Shown piece after piece: positions 35,931 through 50,600 of a stretch of 64,000 nt of DNA. The DNA comes from Apostichopus japonicus. Lineage: Eukaryota; Echinodermata; Holothuroidea; Aspidochirotida; Stichopodidae. Positions within the stretch are counted from its first letter, which is position 1, and every line of letters starts with the position of its first letter. Where the stretch lies: assembly GCF_037975245.1 (NCBI RefSeq), contig NC_092579.1:31076666-31140665 (forward strand). The letters run 5' to 3'. Under the pieces are notes generated by a model, which worked only from the letters and a program-made list of their open reading frames with translations, did no database searches and was not told where the DNA came from. Both the position numbers and the translations under genes were made by a program.

Positions 35931-38450
35931 AATACTTAAAGTTCCCAGAGACCGTATAAGATCGCGGCAAAAGCAAACTGCGCTGGCCTGGTCTCGAGCC
36001 CGCGATCCAAAATACGTCACGCTCTCGAGGTACAGAGCAACCAACCGCGCCACGACAGCAGTTGATATAAATCTAGGTTCGTTTCTAATACTTAAAGTTC
36101 CCAGAGACCGTATAAAATCGCGGCAAAAGCAAACTGCCCCCACCTGGTCTCGAGCCCGCGATCCAAAATACGTCACGCTCTCGAGGTACAGAGCAACCAA
36201 CCGCGCCACGACAGCAGTTGATATAAATCTATGTTCGTTTCTAATACTTAAAGTTCCCAGAGACCGTATGAGATAGCGGCAAAAGCTAACTGCGCTGGCC
36301 TGGTCTCGAGCCCGCGATCCAAAATACGTCACGCTCTCGAGGTACAGAGCAACCAACCGCGCCACGACAGCAGTTGATATAAAACTAGGTTCGTTTCTAA
36401 TACTTAAAGTTCCCAGAGACCGTATAAGATCGCGGCAAAAGGAAACTGCGCTGGCCTGGTCTCGAGCCCGCGATCCAAAAATCGTTACGCTCTCGAGGTA
36501 CAGAGCAACCAACCGCGCCACGACAGCAGTTGATATAAATCTATGTTCGTTTCTAATACTTAAAGTTCCCAGAGACCGTATGAGATCGCGGCAAAAGCAA
36601 ACTGCCACCACCTGGTCTCGAGCCCGCGATCCAAAATACGTCACGCTCTCGAGGTACAGAGCAACCAACCGCGCCACGACAGCATTTGATATAAATCTAT
36701 GTTCGTTTCTAATACTTAAAGTTCCCAGAGACCGTATGAGATCGCGGCAAAAGCAAACTGCCCCCACCTGGTCTCGAGCCCGCGATCCAAAATACGTCAC
36801 GCTCTCGAGGTACAGAGCAACCAACCGCGCCACGACAGCAGTTGATATAAATCTATGTTCGTTTCTAATACTTAAAGTTCCCAGAGACCCTATAAGATCG
36901 CGGCAAAAGCAAACTGCCCCCACCTGGTCTCGAGCCCGCGATCCAAAAATCGTTACGCTCTCGAGGTACAGAGCAACCAACCGCGCCACGACAGCAGTTG
37001 ATATAAATCTATGTTCGTTTCTAATACTTAAAGTTCCCAGAGACCGTATGAGATCGCGGCAAAAGCAAACTGCCCCCACCTGGTCTCGAGCCCGCGATCC
37101 AAAATACGTCACGCTCTCGAGGTACAGAGCAACCAACCGCGCCACGACAGCAGTTGATATAAATCTATGTTCGTTTCTAATACTTAAAGTTCCCAGAGAC
37201 CGTATGAGATCGCGGCAAAAGCAAACTGCGCTGGCCTGGTCTCGAGCCCGCGATCCAAAATACGTCACGCTCTCGAGGTACAGAGCAACCAACCGCGCCA
37301 CGACAGCAGTTGATATAAATCTATGTTCGTTTCTAATACTTAAAGTTCCCAGAGACCGTATGAGATCGCGGCAAAAGCAAACTGCCCCCACCTGGTCTCG
37401 AGCCCGCGATCCAAAAATCGTTACGCTCTCGAGGTACAGAGCAACCAACCGCGCCACGACAGCAGTTGATATAAATCTATGTTCGTTTCTAATACTTAAA
37501 GTTCACAGAGACCGTATAAAATCGCGGCAAAAGCAAACTGCGCTGGCCTGGTCTCGAGCCCGCGATCCAAAATACGTCACGCTCTCGAGGTACAGAGCAA
37601 CCAACCGCGCCACGACAGCAGTTGATATAAATCTAGGTTCGTTTCTAATACTTAAAGTTCCCAGAGACCGTATAAGATCGCGGCAAAAGCAAACTGCCCC
37701 CACCTGGTCTCGAGCCCGCGATCCAAAATACGTCACGCTCTCGAGGTACAGAGCAACCAACCGCGCCACGACAGCAGTTGATATAAATCTATGTTCGTTT
37801 CTAATACTTAAAGTTCCCAGAGACCGTATGAGATCGCGGCAAAAGCAAACTGTCCCCACCTGGTCTCGAGCCCGCGATCCAAAATACGTCACGCTCTCGA
37901 GGTACAGAGCAACCAACCGCGCCACGACAGCAGTTGATATAAATCTAGGTTCGTTTCTAATACTTAAAGTTCCCAGAGACCGTATAAGATCGCGGCAAAA
38001 GCAAACTGCCCCCACATGGTCTCGAGCCCGCGATCCAAAATACGTCACGCTCTCGAGGTACAGAGCAATCAACCGCGCCACGACAGCAGTTGATATAAAT
38101 CTATGTTCGTTTCTAAAACTTAAAGTTCCAGAGACCGTATGAGATCGCGGCAAAAGCAAACTGCCACCACCTGGTCTCGAGCCCGCGATCCAAAATACGT
38201 CACGCTCTCGAGGTACAGAGCAACCAACCGCGCCACGACAGCAGTTGATATAAATCTATGTTCGTTTCTAATACTTAAAGTTCCCAGAGACCGTATAAGA
38301 TCGCGGCAAAAGCAAACTGCCACCACCTGGTCTTGAGCCCGCGATCCAAAATACGTCACGTTCTCGAGGTACAGAGCAACCAACCGCGCCACGACAGCAG
38401 TTGATATTAATCTATGTTCGTTTCTAATACTTAAAGTTCCCAGAGACCGT

Positions 38451-41400
38451 ATGAGATCGCGGCAAAAGCAAACTGCCCCCACCTGGTCTCGAGCCCGCGA
38501 TCCAAAAATCGTCACGCTCTCGAGGTACAGAGCAACCAACCGCGCCAAGACAGCAGTTGATATAAATCTATGTTCGTTTCTAATACTTAAAGTTCCCAGA
38601 GACCGTATAAGATCGCGGCAAAAGCAAACTGCCCCCACCTGGTCTCGAGCCCGCGATCCAAAAATCGTCACGCTCTCGAGGTACAGAGCAACCAACCGCG
38701 CCACGACAGCAGTTGATATAAATCTATGTTTGTTTCTAATACTTAAAGTTCCCAGAGACCGTATAAGATCGCGGCAAAAGCAAACTGCCCCCACCTGGTC
38801 TCGAGCCCGCGATCCAAAATACGTCACGCTCTCGAGGTACAGAGCAACCAACCGCGCCACGACAGCAGTTGATATAAATCTATGTTCGTTTCTAATACTT
38901 AAAGTTCCCAGAGACCGTATGAGATCGCGGCAAAAGCAAACTGCCCCCACCTGGTCTCGAGCCCGCGATCCAAAATACGTCACGCTCTCGAGGTACAGAG
39001 CAACCAACCGCGCCACGACAGCAGTTGATATAAATCTATGTTCGTTTCTAATACTTAAAGTTCCCAGAGACCGTATAAGATCGCGGCAAAAGCAAACTGC
39101 GCTGGCCTGGTCTCGAGCCCGCGATCCAAAATACGTCACGCTCTCGAGGTACAGAGCAACCAACCGCGCCACGACAGCAGTTGATATAAATCTATGTTCG
39201 TTTCTAATACTTAAAGTTCCCAGAGACCGTATGAGATCGGGGCAAAAGCAAACTACCGCCACCTGGTCTCGAGCCCGCGATCCAAAATACGTCACGCTCT
39301 CGAGGTACAGAGCAACCAACCGCGCCACGACAGCAGTTGATATAAATCTATGTTCGTTTCTAATACTTAAAGTTCCCAGAGACCGTATAAGATCGCGGCA
39401 AAAGCAAACTGCCCCCACCTGGTCTCGAGCCCGCGATCCAAAATACGTCACGCTCTCGAGGTACAGAGCAACCAACCGCGCCACGACAGCAGTTGATATA
39501 AATCTATGTTCGTTTCTAATACTTAAGGTTCCCAGAGACCGTATAAGATCGCGGCAAAAGCAAACTGCCCCCACCTGGTCTCGAGCCCGCGATCCAAAAT
39601 ACGTCACGCTCTCGAGGTACAGAGCAACCAACCGCGCCACGACAGCAGTTGATATAAATCTATGTTCGTTTCTAATACTTAAAGTTCCCAGAGACCGTAT
39701 GAGATCGCGGCAAAAGCAAACTGCCCCCACCTGGTCTCGAGCCCGCGATCCAAAAATCGTCACGCTCTCGAGGTACAGAGCAACCAACCGCGCCAAGACA
39801 GCAGTTGATATAATTCTATGTTCGTTTCTAATACTTAAAGTTCCCAGAGACCGTATAAGATCGCGGCAAAAGCAAACTGCCCCCACCTGGTCTCGAGCCC
39901 GCGATCCAAAAATCGTCACGCTCTCGAGGTACAGTGCAACCAACCGCGCCAAGACAGCAGTTGATATAAATCTATGTTTGTTTCTAATACTTAAAGTTCC
40001 CAGAGACCGTATAAGATCGCGGCAAAAGCAAACTGCCCCCACCTGGTCTCGAGCCCGCGATCCAAAATACGTCACGCTCTCGAGGTACAGAGCAACCAAC
40101 CGCGCCACGACAGCAGTTGATATAAATCTATGTTCGTTTCTAATACTTAAAGTTCCCAGAGACCGTATAAGATCGCGGCAAAAGCAAACTGCGCTGGCCT
40201 GGTCTCGAGCCCGCGATCCAAAATACGTCACGCTCTCGAGGTACAGAGCAACCAACCGCGCCACGACAGCAGTTGATATAAATCTATGTTCGTTTCTAAT
40301 ACTTAAAGTTCCCAGAGACCGTATGAGATCGCGGCAAAAGCAAACTGCCCCCACCTGGTCTCGAGCCCGCGATCCAAAATACGTCACGCTCTCGAGGTAC
40401 AGAGCAACCAACCGCGCCACGACAGCAGTTGATATAAATCTATGTTTGTTTCTAATACTTAAAGTTCCCAGAGACCGTATGAGATCGCGGCAAAAGCAAA
40501 CTGCCCCCACCTGGTCTCGAGCCCGCGATCCAAAATACGTCACGCTCTCGAGGTACAGAGCAACCAACCGCGCCACGACAGCAGTTGATATAAATCTATG
40601 TTCGTTTCTAATACTTAAAGTTCCCAGAGACCGTATAAGATCGCGGCAAAAGCAAACTGCGCTGGCCTGGTCTCGAGCCCGCGATCCAAAATACGTCACG
40701 CTCTCGAGGTACAGAGCAACCAACCGCGCCACGACAGCAGTTGATATAAATCTATGTTCGTTTCTAATACTTAAAGTTCCCAGAGACCGTATGAGATCGC
40801 GGCAAAAGCAAACTGCCCCCACCTGGTCTCGAGCCCGCGATCCAAAATACGTCACGCTCTCGAGGTACAGAGCAACCAACCGCGCCACGACAGCAGTTGA
40901 TATAAATCTAGGTTCGTTTCTAATACTTAAAGTTCCCAGAGACCGTATGAGATCGCGGCAAAAGCAAACTGCCCCCACCTGGTCTCGAGCCCGCGATCCA
41001 AAATACGTCAGGCTCTCGAGGTACAGAGCAACCAACCGCGCCACGACAGCAGTTGATATAAATCTATGTTCGTTTCTAATACTTAAAGTTCCCAGAGACC
41101 GTATGAGATTGCGGCAAAAGCAAACTGCCCCCACCTGGTCTCGAGCCCGCGATCCAAAATACGTCACGCTCTCGAGGTACAGAGCAACCAACCGCGCCAC
41201 GACAGCAGTTGATATAAATCTAGGTTCGTTTCTAATACTTAAAGTTCCCAGAGACCGTATCAGATCGCGGCAAAAGCAAACTGCCCCCACCTGGTCTCGA
41301 GCCCGCGATCCAAAAATCGTTACGCTATCGAGGTACAGAGCAACCAACCGCGCCACGACAGCAGTTGATATAAATCTAGGTTCGTTTCTAATACTTAAAG

Positions 41401-44400
41401 TTCCCAGAGACCGTATAAGATCGCGGCAAAAGCAAACTGCCCCCACCTGGTCTCGAGCCCGCGATCCAAAATACGTCAGGCTCTCGAGGTACAGAGCAAC
41501 CAACCGCGCCACGACAGCAGTTGATATAAATCTATGTTCGTTTCTAATACTTAAAGTTCCAGAGACCGTATGAGATCGCGGCAAAAGCAAACTGCCCCCA
41601 CCTGGTCTCGAGCCCGCGATCCAAAATACGTCACGCTCTCGAGGTACAGAGCAACCAACCGCGCCACGACAGCAGTTGATATCAATCTATGTTCGTTTCT
41701 AATACTTAAAGTTCCCAGAGACCGTATAAGATCGCGGCAAAAGCAAACTGCCCCCACCTGGTCTCGAGCCCGCCATCCAAAATACGTCACGCTCTCGAGG
41801 TACAGAGCAACCAACCGCGCCACGACAGCAGTCGATATAAATCTGTGTTCGTTTCTAATACTTAAAGTTCCCAGAGACCGTATAAGATCGCGGCAAAAGC
41901 AAACTGCCCCCACCTGGTCTCGAGCCCGCGATCCAAAATACGTCACGCTCTCGAGGTACAGAGCAACTAACCGCGCCACGACAGCAGTTGATATAAATCT
42001 ATGTTCGTTTCTAATACTTAAAGTTCCCAGAGACCGTATAAGATCGCGGCAAAAGCAAACTGCCCCCATCTGGTCTCGAGCCCGCGATCCAAAATACGTC
42101 ACGCTCTCGAGGTACAGAGCAACCAACCGCGCCACGACAGCAGTTGATATAAATCTATGTTCGTTTCTAATACTTAAAGTTCCAGAGACCGTATGAGATC
42201 GCGGCAAAAGCAAACTGCCCCCACCTGGTCTCGAGCCCGCGATCCAAAATACGTCACGCTCTCGAGATACAGAGCAACCAACCGCGCCACGACGGCAGTT
42301 GATATAAATCTATGTTCGTTTCTAATACTTAAAGTTCCAGAGACCGTATGAGATCGCGGCAAAAGCAAACTGCCCCCACCTGGTCTCGAGCCCGCGATCC
42401 AAAATACGTCACGCTCTCGAGGTACAGAGCAACCAACCGCGCCACGACAGCAGTTGATATAAATCTATTTTCGTTTCTAATACTTAAAGTTCCAGAGACC
42501 GTATGAGATCGCGGCAAAAGCAAACTGCCCCAACCTGGTCTCGAGCCCGCGATCCAAAATACGTCACGCTTTCGAGGTACAGAGCAACCAACCGCGCCAC
42601 GACAGCAGTTGATATAAATCTATGTTCGTTTCTAATACTTAAAGTTCCCAGAGACCGTATGAGATCGCGGCAAAAGCAAACTGCCCCCACCTGGTCTCGA
42701 GCCCGCGATCCAAAATACGTCACGCTCTCGAGGTACAGAGCAACCAACCGAGCCACGACAGCAGTTGATATAAATCTATGTTCGTTTCTAATACTTAAAG
42801 TTCCAAGAGACCGTATGAGATCGCGGCAAAAGCAAACTGCCCCCACCTGGTCTCGAGCCCGCGATCCAAAATACGTCACGCTCTCGAGGTACAGAGCAAC
42901 CAACCGCGCCACGACAGCAGTTGATATAAATCTATGTTCGTTTCTAATACTTAAAGTTCCCAGAGACCGTATAAGATCGCGGCAAAAGCAAACTGCCCCC
43001 ACCTGGTCTCGAGCCCGCGATCCAGAATACGTCACGCTCTCGAGGTACACAGCAACCAACCGCGCCACGACAGCAGTTGATATAAATCTATGTTCGTTTC
43101 TAATACTTAAAGTTCCAGAGACCGTATGAGATCGCGGCAAAAGCAAACTGCCCCCACCTGGTCTCGAGCCCGCGATCCAGAATACGTCAGGTTCTCGAGG
43201 TACAGAGCAACCAACCGCGCCACGACAGCAGTTGATATAAATCTATGTTCGTTTCTAATACTTAAAGTTCCAGAGACCGTATGAGATCGCGGCAAAAGCA
43301 AACTGCCCCCACCTGGTCTCGAGCCCGCGATCCAAAATACGTCAGGCTCTCGAGGTACAGAGCAACCAACCGCGCCACGACAGCAGTTGATATAAATCTA
43401 TGTTCGTTTCTAATACTTAAAGTTCCCAGAGACCGTATAAGATCGCGGTAAAAGCAAACTGCCACCACCTGGTCTCGAGCCCGCGATCCAAAATACGTCA
43501 CGTTCTCGAGGTACAGAGCAACCAACCGCGCCACGACAGCAGTTGATATTAATCTATGTTCGTTTCTAATACTTAAAGTTCCCAGAGACCGTATGAGATT
43601 GCGGCAAAAGCAAACTGCCCCCACCTGGTCTCGAGCCCGCGATCCAAAAATCGTCACGCTCTCGAGGTACAGAGCAACCAACCGCGCCAAGACAGCAGTT
43701 GATATAAATCTATGTTCGTTTCTAATACTTAAAGTTCCAAGAGACCGTATAAGATCGCGGCAAAAGCAAACTGCCCCCACCTGGTCTCGAGCCCGCGATC
43801 CAAAAATCGTCACGCTCTCGAGGTACAGAGCAACCAACCGCGCCAAGACAGCAGTTGATATAAATCTATGTTTGTTTCTAATACTTAAAGTTCCCAGAGA
43901 CCGTATGAGATCGCGGCAAAAGCAAACTGCCCCCACCTGGTCTCGAGCCCGCGATCCAAAATACGTCACGCTCTCGAGGTACAGAGCAACCAACCGCGCC
44001 AAGACAGCAGTTGATATAAATCTATGTTCGTTTCTAATACTTAAAGTTCCCAGAGACCGTATGAGATCGCGGCAAAAGCAAACTGCCCCCACCTGGTCTC
44101 GAGCCCGCGATCCAAAATACGTCACGCTCTCGAGGTACAGAGCAACCAACCGCGCCACGACAGCAGTTGATATACATCTATGTTCGTTTCTAATACTTAA
44201 AGTTCCCAGAGACCGTATGAGATCGCGGCAAAAGCAAACTGCCCCCACCTGGTCTCGAGCCCGCGATCCAAAATACGTCACGCTCTCGAGGTACAGAGCA
44301 ACCAACCGCGCCACGACAGCAGTTGATATAAATCTATGTTCGTTTCTAATACTTAAAGTTCCCAGAGACCGTATAAGATCGCGGCAAAAGCAAACTGCCC

Positions 44401-47400
44401 CCACCTGGTCTCGAGCCCGCGATCCAAAATACGTCACGCTCTCGAGGTACAGAGCAACCAACCGCGCCACGACAGCAGTTGATATAAATCTATTTTCGTT
44501 TCTAATACTTAAAGTTCCCAGAGACCGTATGAGATCGGGGCAAAAGCAAACTACCGCCACCTGGTCTCGAGCCCGCGATCCAAAATACGTCACGCTCTCG
44601 AGGTACAGAGCAACCAACCGCGCCACGACAGCAGTTGATATAAATCTATGTTCGTTTCTAATACTTAAAGTTCCCAGAGACCGTATAAGATCGCGGCAAA
44701 AGCAAACTGCCCCCACCTGGTCTCGAGCCCGCGATCCAAAATACGTCACGCTCTCGAGGTACAGAGCAACCAACCGCGCCACGACAGCAGTTGATATAAA
44801 TCTATGTTCGTTTCTAATACTTAAAGTTCCCAGAGACCGTATAAGATCGCGGCAAAAGCAAACTGCCCCCACCTGGTCTCGAGCCCGCGATCCAAAATAC
44901 GTCACGCTCTCGAGGTACAGAGCAACCAACCGCGCCACGACAGCAGTTGATATAAATCTATGTTCGTTTCTAATACTTAAAGTTCCCAGAGACCGTATAA
45001 GATCGCGGCAAAAGCAAACTGCCCCCACCTGGTCTCGAGCCCGCGATCCAAAATACGTCACGCTCTCGAGGTACAGAGCAACCAACCGAGCCACGACAGC
45101 AGTTGATATAAATCTATGTTCGTTTCTAATACTTAAAGTTCCAAGAGACCGTATGAGATCGCGGCAAAAGCAAACTGCCCCCACCTGGTCTCGAGCCCGC
45201 GATCCAAAATACGTCACGCTCTCGAGGTACAGAGCAACCAACCGCGCCACGACAGCAGTTGATATAAATCTATGTTCGTTTCTAATACTTAAAGTTCCCA
45301 GAGACCGTATAAGATCGCGGCAAAAGCAAACTGCCCCCACCTGGTCTCGAGCCCGCGATCCAGAATACGTCACGGTCTCGAGGTACAGAGCAACCAACCG
45401 CGCCACGACAGCAGTTGATATAAATCTATGTTCGTTTCTAATACTTAAAGTTCCCAGAGACCGTATAAGATCGCGGCAAACGCAAACTGCCCCCATCTGG
45501 TCTCGAGCCCGCGATCCAGAATACGTCACGCTCTCGAGGTACAGAGCAACCAACCGCGCCACGACAGCAGTTGATATAAATCTATGTTCGTTTCTAATAC
45601 TTAAAGTTCCAGAGACCGTATGAGATCGCGGCAAAAGCAAACTGCCCCCACCTGGTCTCGAGCCCGCGATCCAAAATACGTCACGCTCTCGAGATACAGA
45701 GCAACCAACAGCGCCACGACGGCAGTTGATATAAATCTATTTTCGTTTCTAATACTTAAAGTTCCAGAGACCGCATGAGATCGCGGCAAAAGCAAACTGC
45801 CCCCACCTGGTCTCGAGCCCGCGATCCAAAAATCGTCACGCTCTCGAGGTACAGAGCAACCAACCGCGCCACGACAGCAGTTGATATAAATCTATGTTCG
45901 TTTCTAATACTTAAAGTTCCCAGAGACCGTATAAGATCGCGGCAAAAGCAAACTGCGCTGTACTGGTCTCGAGCCCGCGATCCAAAATACGTCACGCTCT
46001 CGAGGTACAGAGCAACCAACCGCGCCACGACAGCAGTTGATATAAATCTATGTTCGTTTCTAATACTTAAAGTTCCCAGAGACCGTATGAGATCGCGGCA
46101 AAAGCAAACTGCCCCCACCTGGTCTCGAGCCCGCGATCCAAAATACGTCAGGCTCTCGAGGTACAGAGCAACCAACCGCGCCACGACAGCATTTGATATA
46201 AATCTATGTTCGTTTCTAATACTTAAAGTTCTCAGAGTCCGTATAAGATCGCGGCAAAAGCAAACTGCCCCCACCTGGTCTCGAGCCCGCGATCCAAAAT
46301 ACGTCAGGCTCTCGAGGTACAGAGCAACCAACCGCGCCACGACAGCAGTTGATATAAATCTATGTTCGTTTCTAATACTTAAAGTTCCAGAGACCGTATG
46401 AGATCGCGGCAAAAGCAAACTGCCCCCACCTGGTCTCGAGCCCGCGATCCAAAATACGTCACGCTCTCGAGGTACAGAGCAACCAACCGCGCCACGACAG
46501 CAGTTGATATAAATCTATGTTCGTTTCTAATACTTAAAGTTCCCAGAGACGGTATAAGATCGCGGCAAAAGCAAACTGCCCCCACCTGGTCTCGAGCCCG
46601 CGATCCAAAATACGTCACGCTCTCGAGGTACAGAGCAACCAACCGCGCCACGACAGCAGTTGATATAAATCTATGTTCGTTTCTAATACTTAAAGTTCCC
46701 AGAGACCGTATGAGATCGCGGCAAAAGCAAACTGCCCCCACCTGGTCTCGAGCCCGCGATCCAAAATACGTCACGCTCTCGAGGTACAGAGCAACCAACC
46801 GCGCCACGACAGCAGTTGATATAAATCTATGTTCGTTTCTAATACTTAAAGTTCCCAGAGACCGTATAAGATCGCGGCAAAAGCAAACTGCCCCCACCTG
46901 GTCTCGAGCCCGCGATCCAAAATACGTCACGCTCTCGAGGTACAGAGCAACCAACCGCGCCACGACAGCAGTTGATATAAATCTATGTTCGTTTCTAATA
47001 CTTAAAGTTCCTAGAGACCGTATAAGATCGCGGCAAAAGCAAACTGCCCCCACCTGGTCTCGAGCCCGCGATCCAAAATACGTCACGCTCTCGAGGTACA
47101 GAGCAACCAACCGCGCCACGACAGCAGTTGATATAAATCTATGTTCGTTTCTAATACTTAAAGTTCCCAGAGACCGTATAAGATCGCGGCAAAAGCAAAC
47201 TGCGCTGGCCTGGTCTCGAGCCCGCGATCCAAAATACGTCACGCTCTCGAGGTACAGAGCAACCAACCGCGCCACGACAGCAGTTGATATAAATCTATGT
47301 TCGTTTCTAATACTTAAAGTTCCCAGAGACCGTATAAGATCGCGGCAAAAGCAAACTGCGCTGGCCTGGTCTCGAGCCCGCGATCCAAAATACGTCACGC

Positions 47401-47600
47401 TCTCGAGGTACAGAGCAACCAACCGCACCACGACAGCAGTTGATATAAATCTATTTTCGTTTCTAATACTTAAAGTTCCCAGAGACCGTATAAGATCGCG
47501 GCAAAAGCAAACTGCGCTGGCCTGGTCTCGAGCCCGCGATCCAAAATACGTCACGCTCTCGAGGTACAGAGCAACCAACCGCGCCACGACAGCAGTTGAT
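38451..47600 (-). repeat. mixed block with AAATCGTCACG and GCCAAGACA monomers, internally duplicated
   Basis: A subfamily with AAAATCGTCACG and CGCCAAGACAGC appears at about 38,500, again at about 39,750 (offset 1,248, eight monomers) and again at about 43,640. A private double variant (GATCGGGGC with AACTACCGCC) occurs at about 39,236 and 44,535. 155-bp units are frequent at 41.5-46.4 kb. GCGCTGGCC-type monomers are last seen near 47.5 kb. Confidence 0.7.
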
Positions 47601-50600
47601 ATAAATCTATGTTCGTTTCTAATACTTAAAGTTCCCAGAGACCGTATAAGATCGCGGTAAAAGCAAACTGCCCCCACCTGGTCTCGAGCCCGCGATCCAA
47701 AATACGTCACGCTCTCGAGGTACAGAGCAACCAACCGCGCCACGACAGCAGTTGATATAAACCTATGTTCGTTTCTAATACTTAAAGTTCCAGAGACCGT
47801 ATGAGATCGCGGCAAAAGCAAACTGCCCCCACCTGGTCTCGAGCCCGCGATCCAAAATACGTCACGCTCTCGAGGTACAGAGCAACCAACCGCGCAACGA
47901 CAGCAGTTGATATAAATCTATGTTCGTTTCTAATACTTAAAGTTCCAGAGACCGTATGAGATCGCGGCAAAAGCAAACTGCCCCCACCTGGTCTCGAGCC
48001 CGCGATCCAAAATACGTCACGCTCTCGAGGTACAGAGCAACCAACCGCGCCACGACAGCAGTTGATATAAATCTATGTTCGTTTCTAATACTTAATGTTC
48101 CCAGAGACCGTATAAGATCGCGGCAAAAGCAAACTGCCCCCACCTGGTCTCGAGTCCGCGATCCAAAATACGTCACGCTCTCGAGGTACAGAGCAACCAA
48201 CCGCGCCACGACAGCAGTTGATATAAATCTATGTTCGTTTCTAATACTTAAAGTTCCCAGAGACCGTATAAGATCGCGGCAAAAGCAAACTGCCCCCACC
48301 TGGTCTCGAGCCCGCGATCCAAAATACGTCACGCTCTCGAGGTACAGAGCAACCAACCGCGCCACGACAGCAGTTGATATAAATCTATGTTCGTTTCTAA
48401 TACTTAAAGTTCCCAGAGACCGTATAAGATCGCGGCAAAAGCAAACTGCGCCCACCTGGTCTCGAGCCCGCGATCCAAAATACGTCACGCTCTCGAGGTA
48501 CAGAGCAACCAACCGCGCCACGACAGCAGTTGATATAAATCTATGTTCGTTTCTAATACTTAAAGTTCCCAGAGACCGTATAAGATCGCGGCAAAAGCAA
48601 ACTGCCCCCACCTGGTCTCGAGCCCGCGATCCAAAATACGTCACGCTCTCGAGGTACAGAGCAACCAACCGCGCCACGACAGCAGTTGATATAAATCTAT
48701 GTTCGTTTCTAATACTTAAAGTTCCCAGAGACCGTATGAGATCGCGGCAAAAGCAAACTGCCCCCACCTGGTCTCGAGCCCGCGATCCAAAATACGTCAC
48801 GCTCTCGAGGTACAGAGCAACCAACCGCGCCACGACAGCAGTTGATATAAATCTATGTTCGTTTCTAATACTTAAAGTTCCCAGAGACCGTATAAGATCG
48901 CGGCAAAAGCAAACTGCCCCCACCTGGTCTCGAGCCGGCGATCCAAAATACGTCACGCTCTCGAGGTACAGAGCAACCAACCGCGCCACGACAGCATTTG
49001 ATATAAATCTATGTTCGTTTCTAATACTTAAAGTTCCCAGAGACCGTATGAGATCGCGGCAAAAGCAAACTGCCCCCACCTGGTCTCGAGCCCGCGATCC
49101 AAAATACGTCACGCTCTCGAGGTACAGAGCAACCAACCGCGCGACGACAGCATTTGATATAAATCTATGTTCGTTTCTAATACTTAAAGTTCCCAGAGAC
49201 CGTATAAGATCGCGGCAAAAGCAAACTGCCCCCACCTGGTCTCGAGCCCGCGATCCAAAATACGTCACGCTCTCGAGGTACAGAGCAACCAACCGCGCCA
49301 CGACAGCAGTTGATATAAATCTATGTTCGTTTCTAATACTTCAAGTTCCCAGAGACCGTATAAGATCGCGGCAAAAGCAAACTGCCCCCACCTGGTCTCG
49401 AGCCCGCGATCCAAAATACGTCACGCTCTCGAGGTACAGAGCAACCAACCGCGCCACGACAGCAGTTGATATAAATCTATGTTCGTTTCTAATACTTAAA
49501 GTTCCCAGAGACCGTATGAGATCGCGGCAAAAGCAAACTGCCCCCACCTGGTCTCGAGCCCGCGATCCAAAATACGTCACGCTCTCGAGGTACAGAGCAA
49601 CCAACCGCGCCACGACAGCAGTTGATATAAATCTATGTTCGTTTCTAATACTTAAAGTTCCCAGAGACCGTATAAGATCGCGGCAAAAGCAAACTGCCCC
49701 CACCTGGTCTCGAGCCCGCGATCCAAAATACGTCACGCTCTCGAGGTACAGAGCAACCAACCGCGCCACGACAGCAGTTGATATAAATCTATGTTCGTTT
49801 CTAATACTTAAAGTTCCCAGAGACCGTATAAGATCGCGGCAAAAGCAAACTGCCCCCACCTGTTCTCGAGCCCGCGATCCAAAATACGTCACGCTCTCGA
49901 GGTACAGAGCAACCAACCGCGCCACGACAGCAGTCGATATTAATCTATGTTCGTTTCTAATACTTAAAGTTCCCAGAGATCGTATAAGATCGCGGCAAAA
50001 GCAAACTGCCCCCACCTGGTCTCGAGCCCGCGATCCAAAATACGTCACGCTCTCGAGGTACAGAGCAACCAACCGCGCCACGACAGCAGTCGATATTAAT
50101 CTATGTTCGTTTCTAATACTTAAAGTTCCCAGAGACCGTATAAGATCGCGGCAAAAGCAAACTGCCCCCACCTGGTCTCGAGCCCGCGATCCAAAATACG
50201 TCACGCTCTCGAGGTACAGAGCAACCAACCGCGCCACGACAGCAGTCGATATAAATCTATGTTCGTTTCTAATACTTAAAGTTCCCAGAGACCGTATAAG
50301 ATCGCGGCAAAAGCAAACTGCCCCCACCTGGTCTCGAGCCCGCGATCCAAAATACGTCACGCTCTCGAGGTACAGAGCAACCAACCGCGCCACGACAGCA
50401 GTCGATAAAAATCTATGTTCGTTTCTAATACTTAAAGTTCCCAGAGACCGTATGAGATCGAGGCAAAAGCAAACTGCCCCCACCTGGTCTCGAGCCCGCG
50501 ATCCAAAATACGTCACGCTCTCGAGGTACAGAGCAACCAACCGCGCCACGACAGCAGTTGATATAAATCTATGTTCGTTTCTAATACTTAAAGTTCCCAG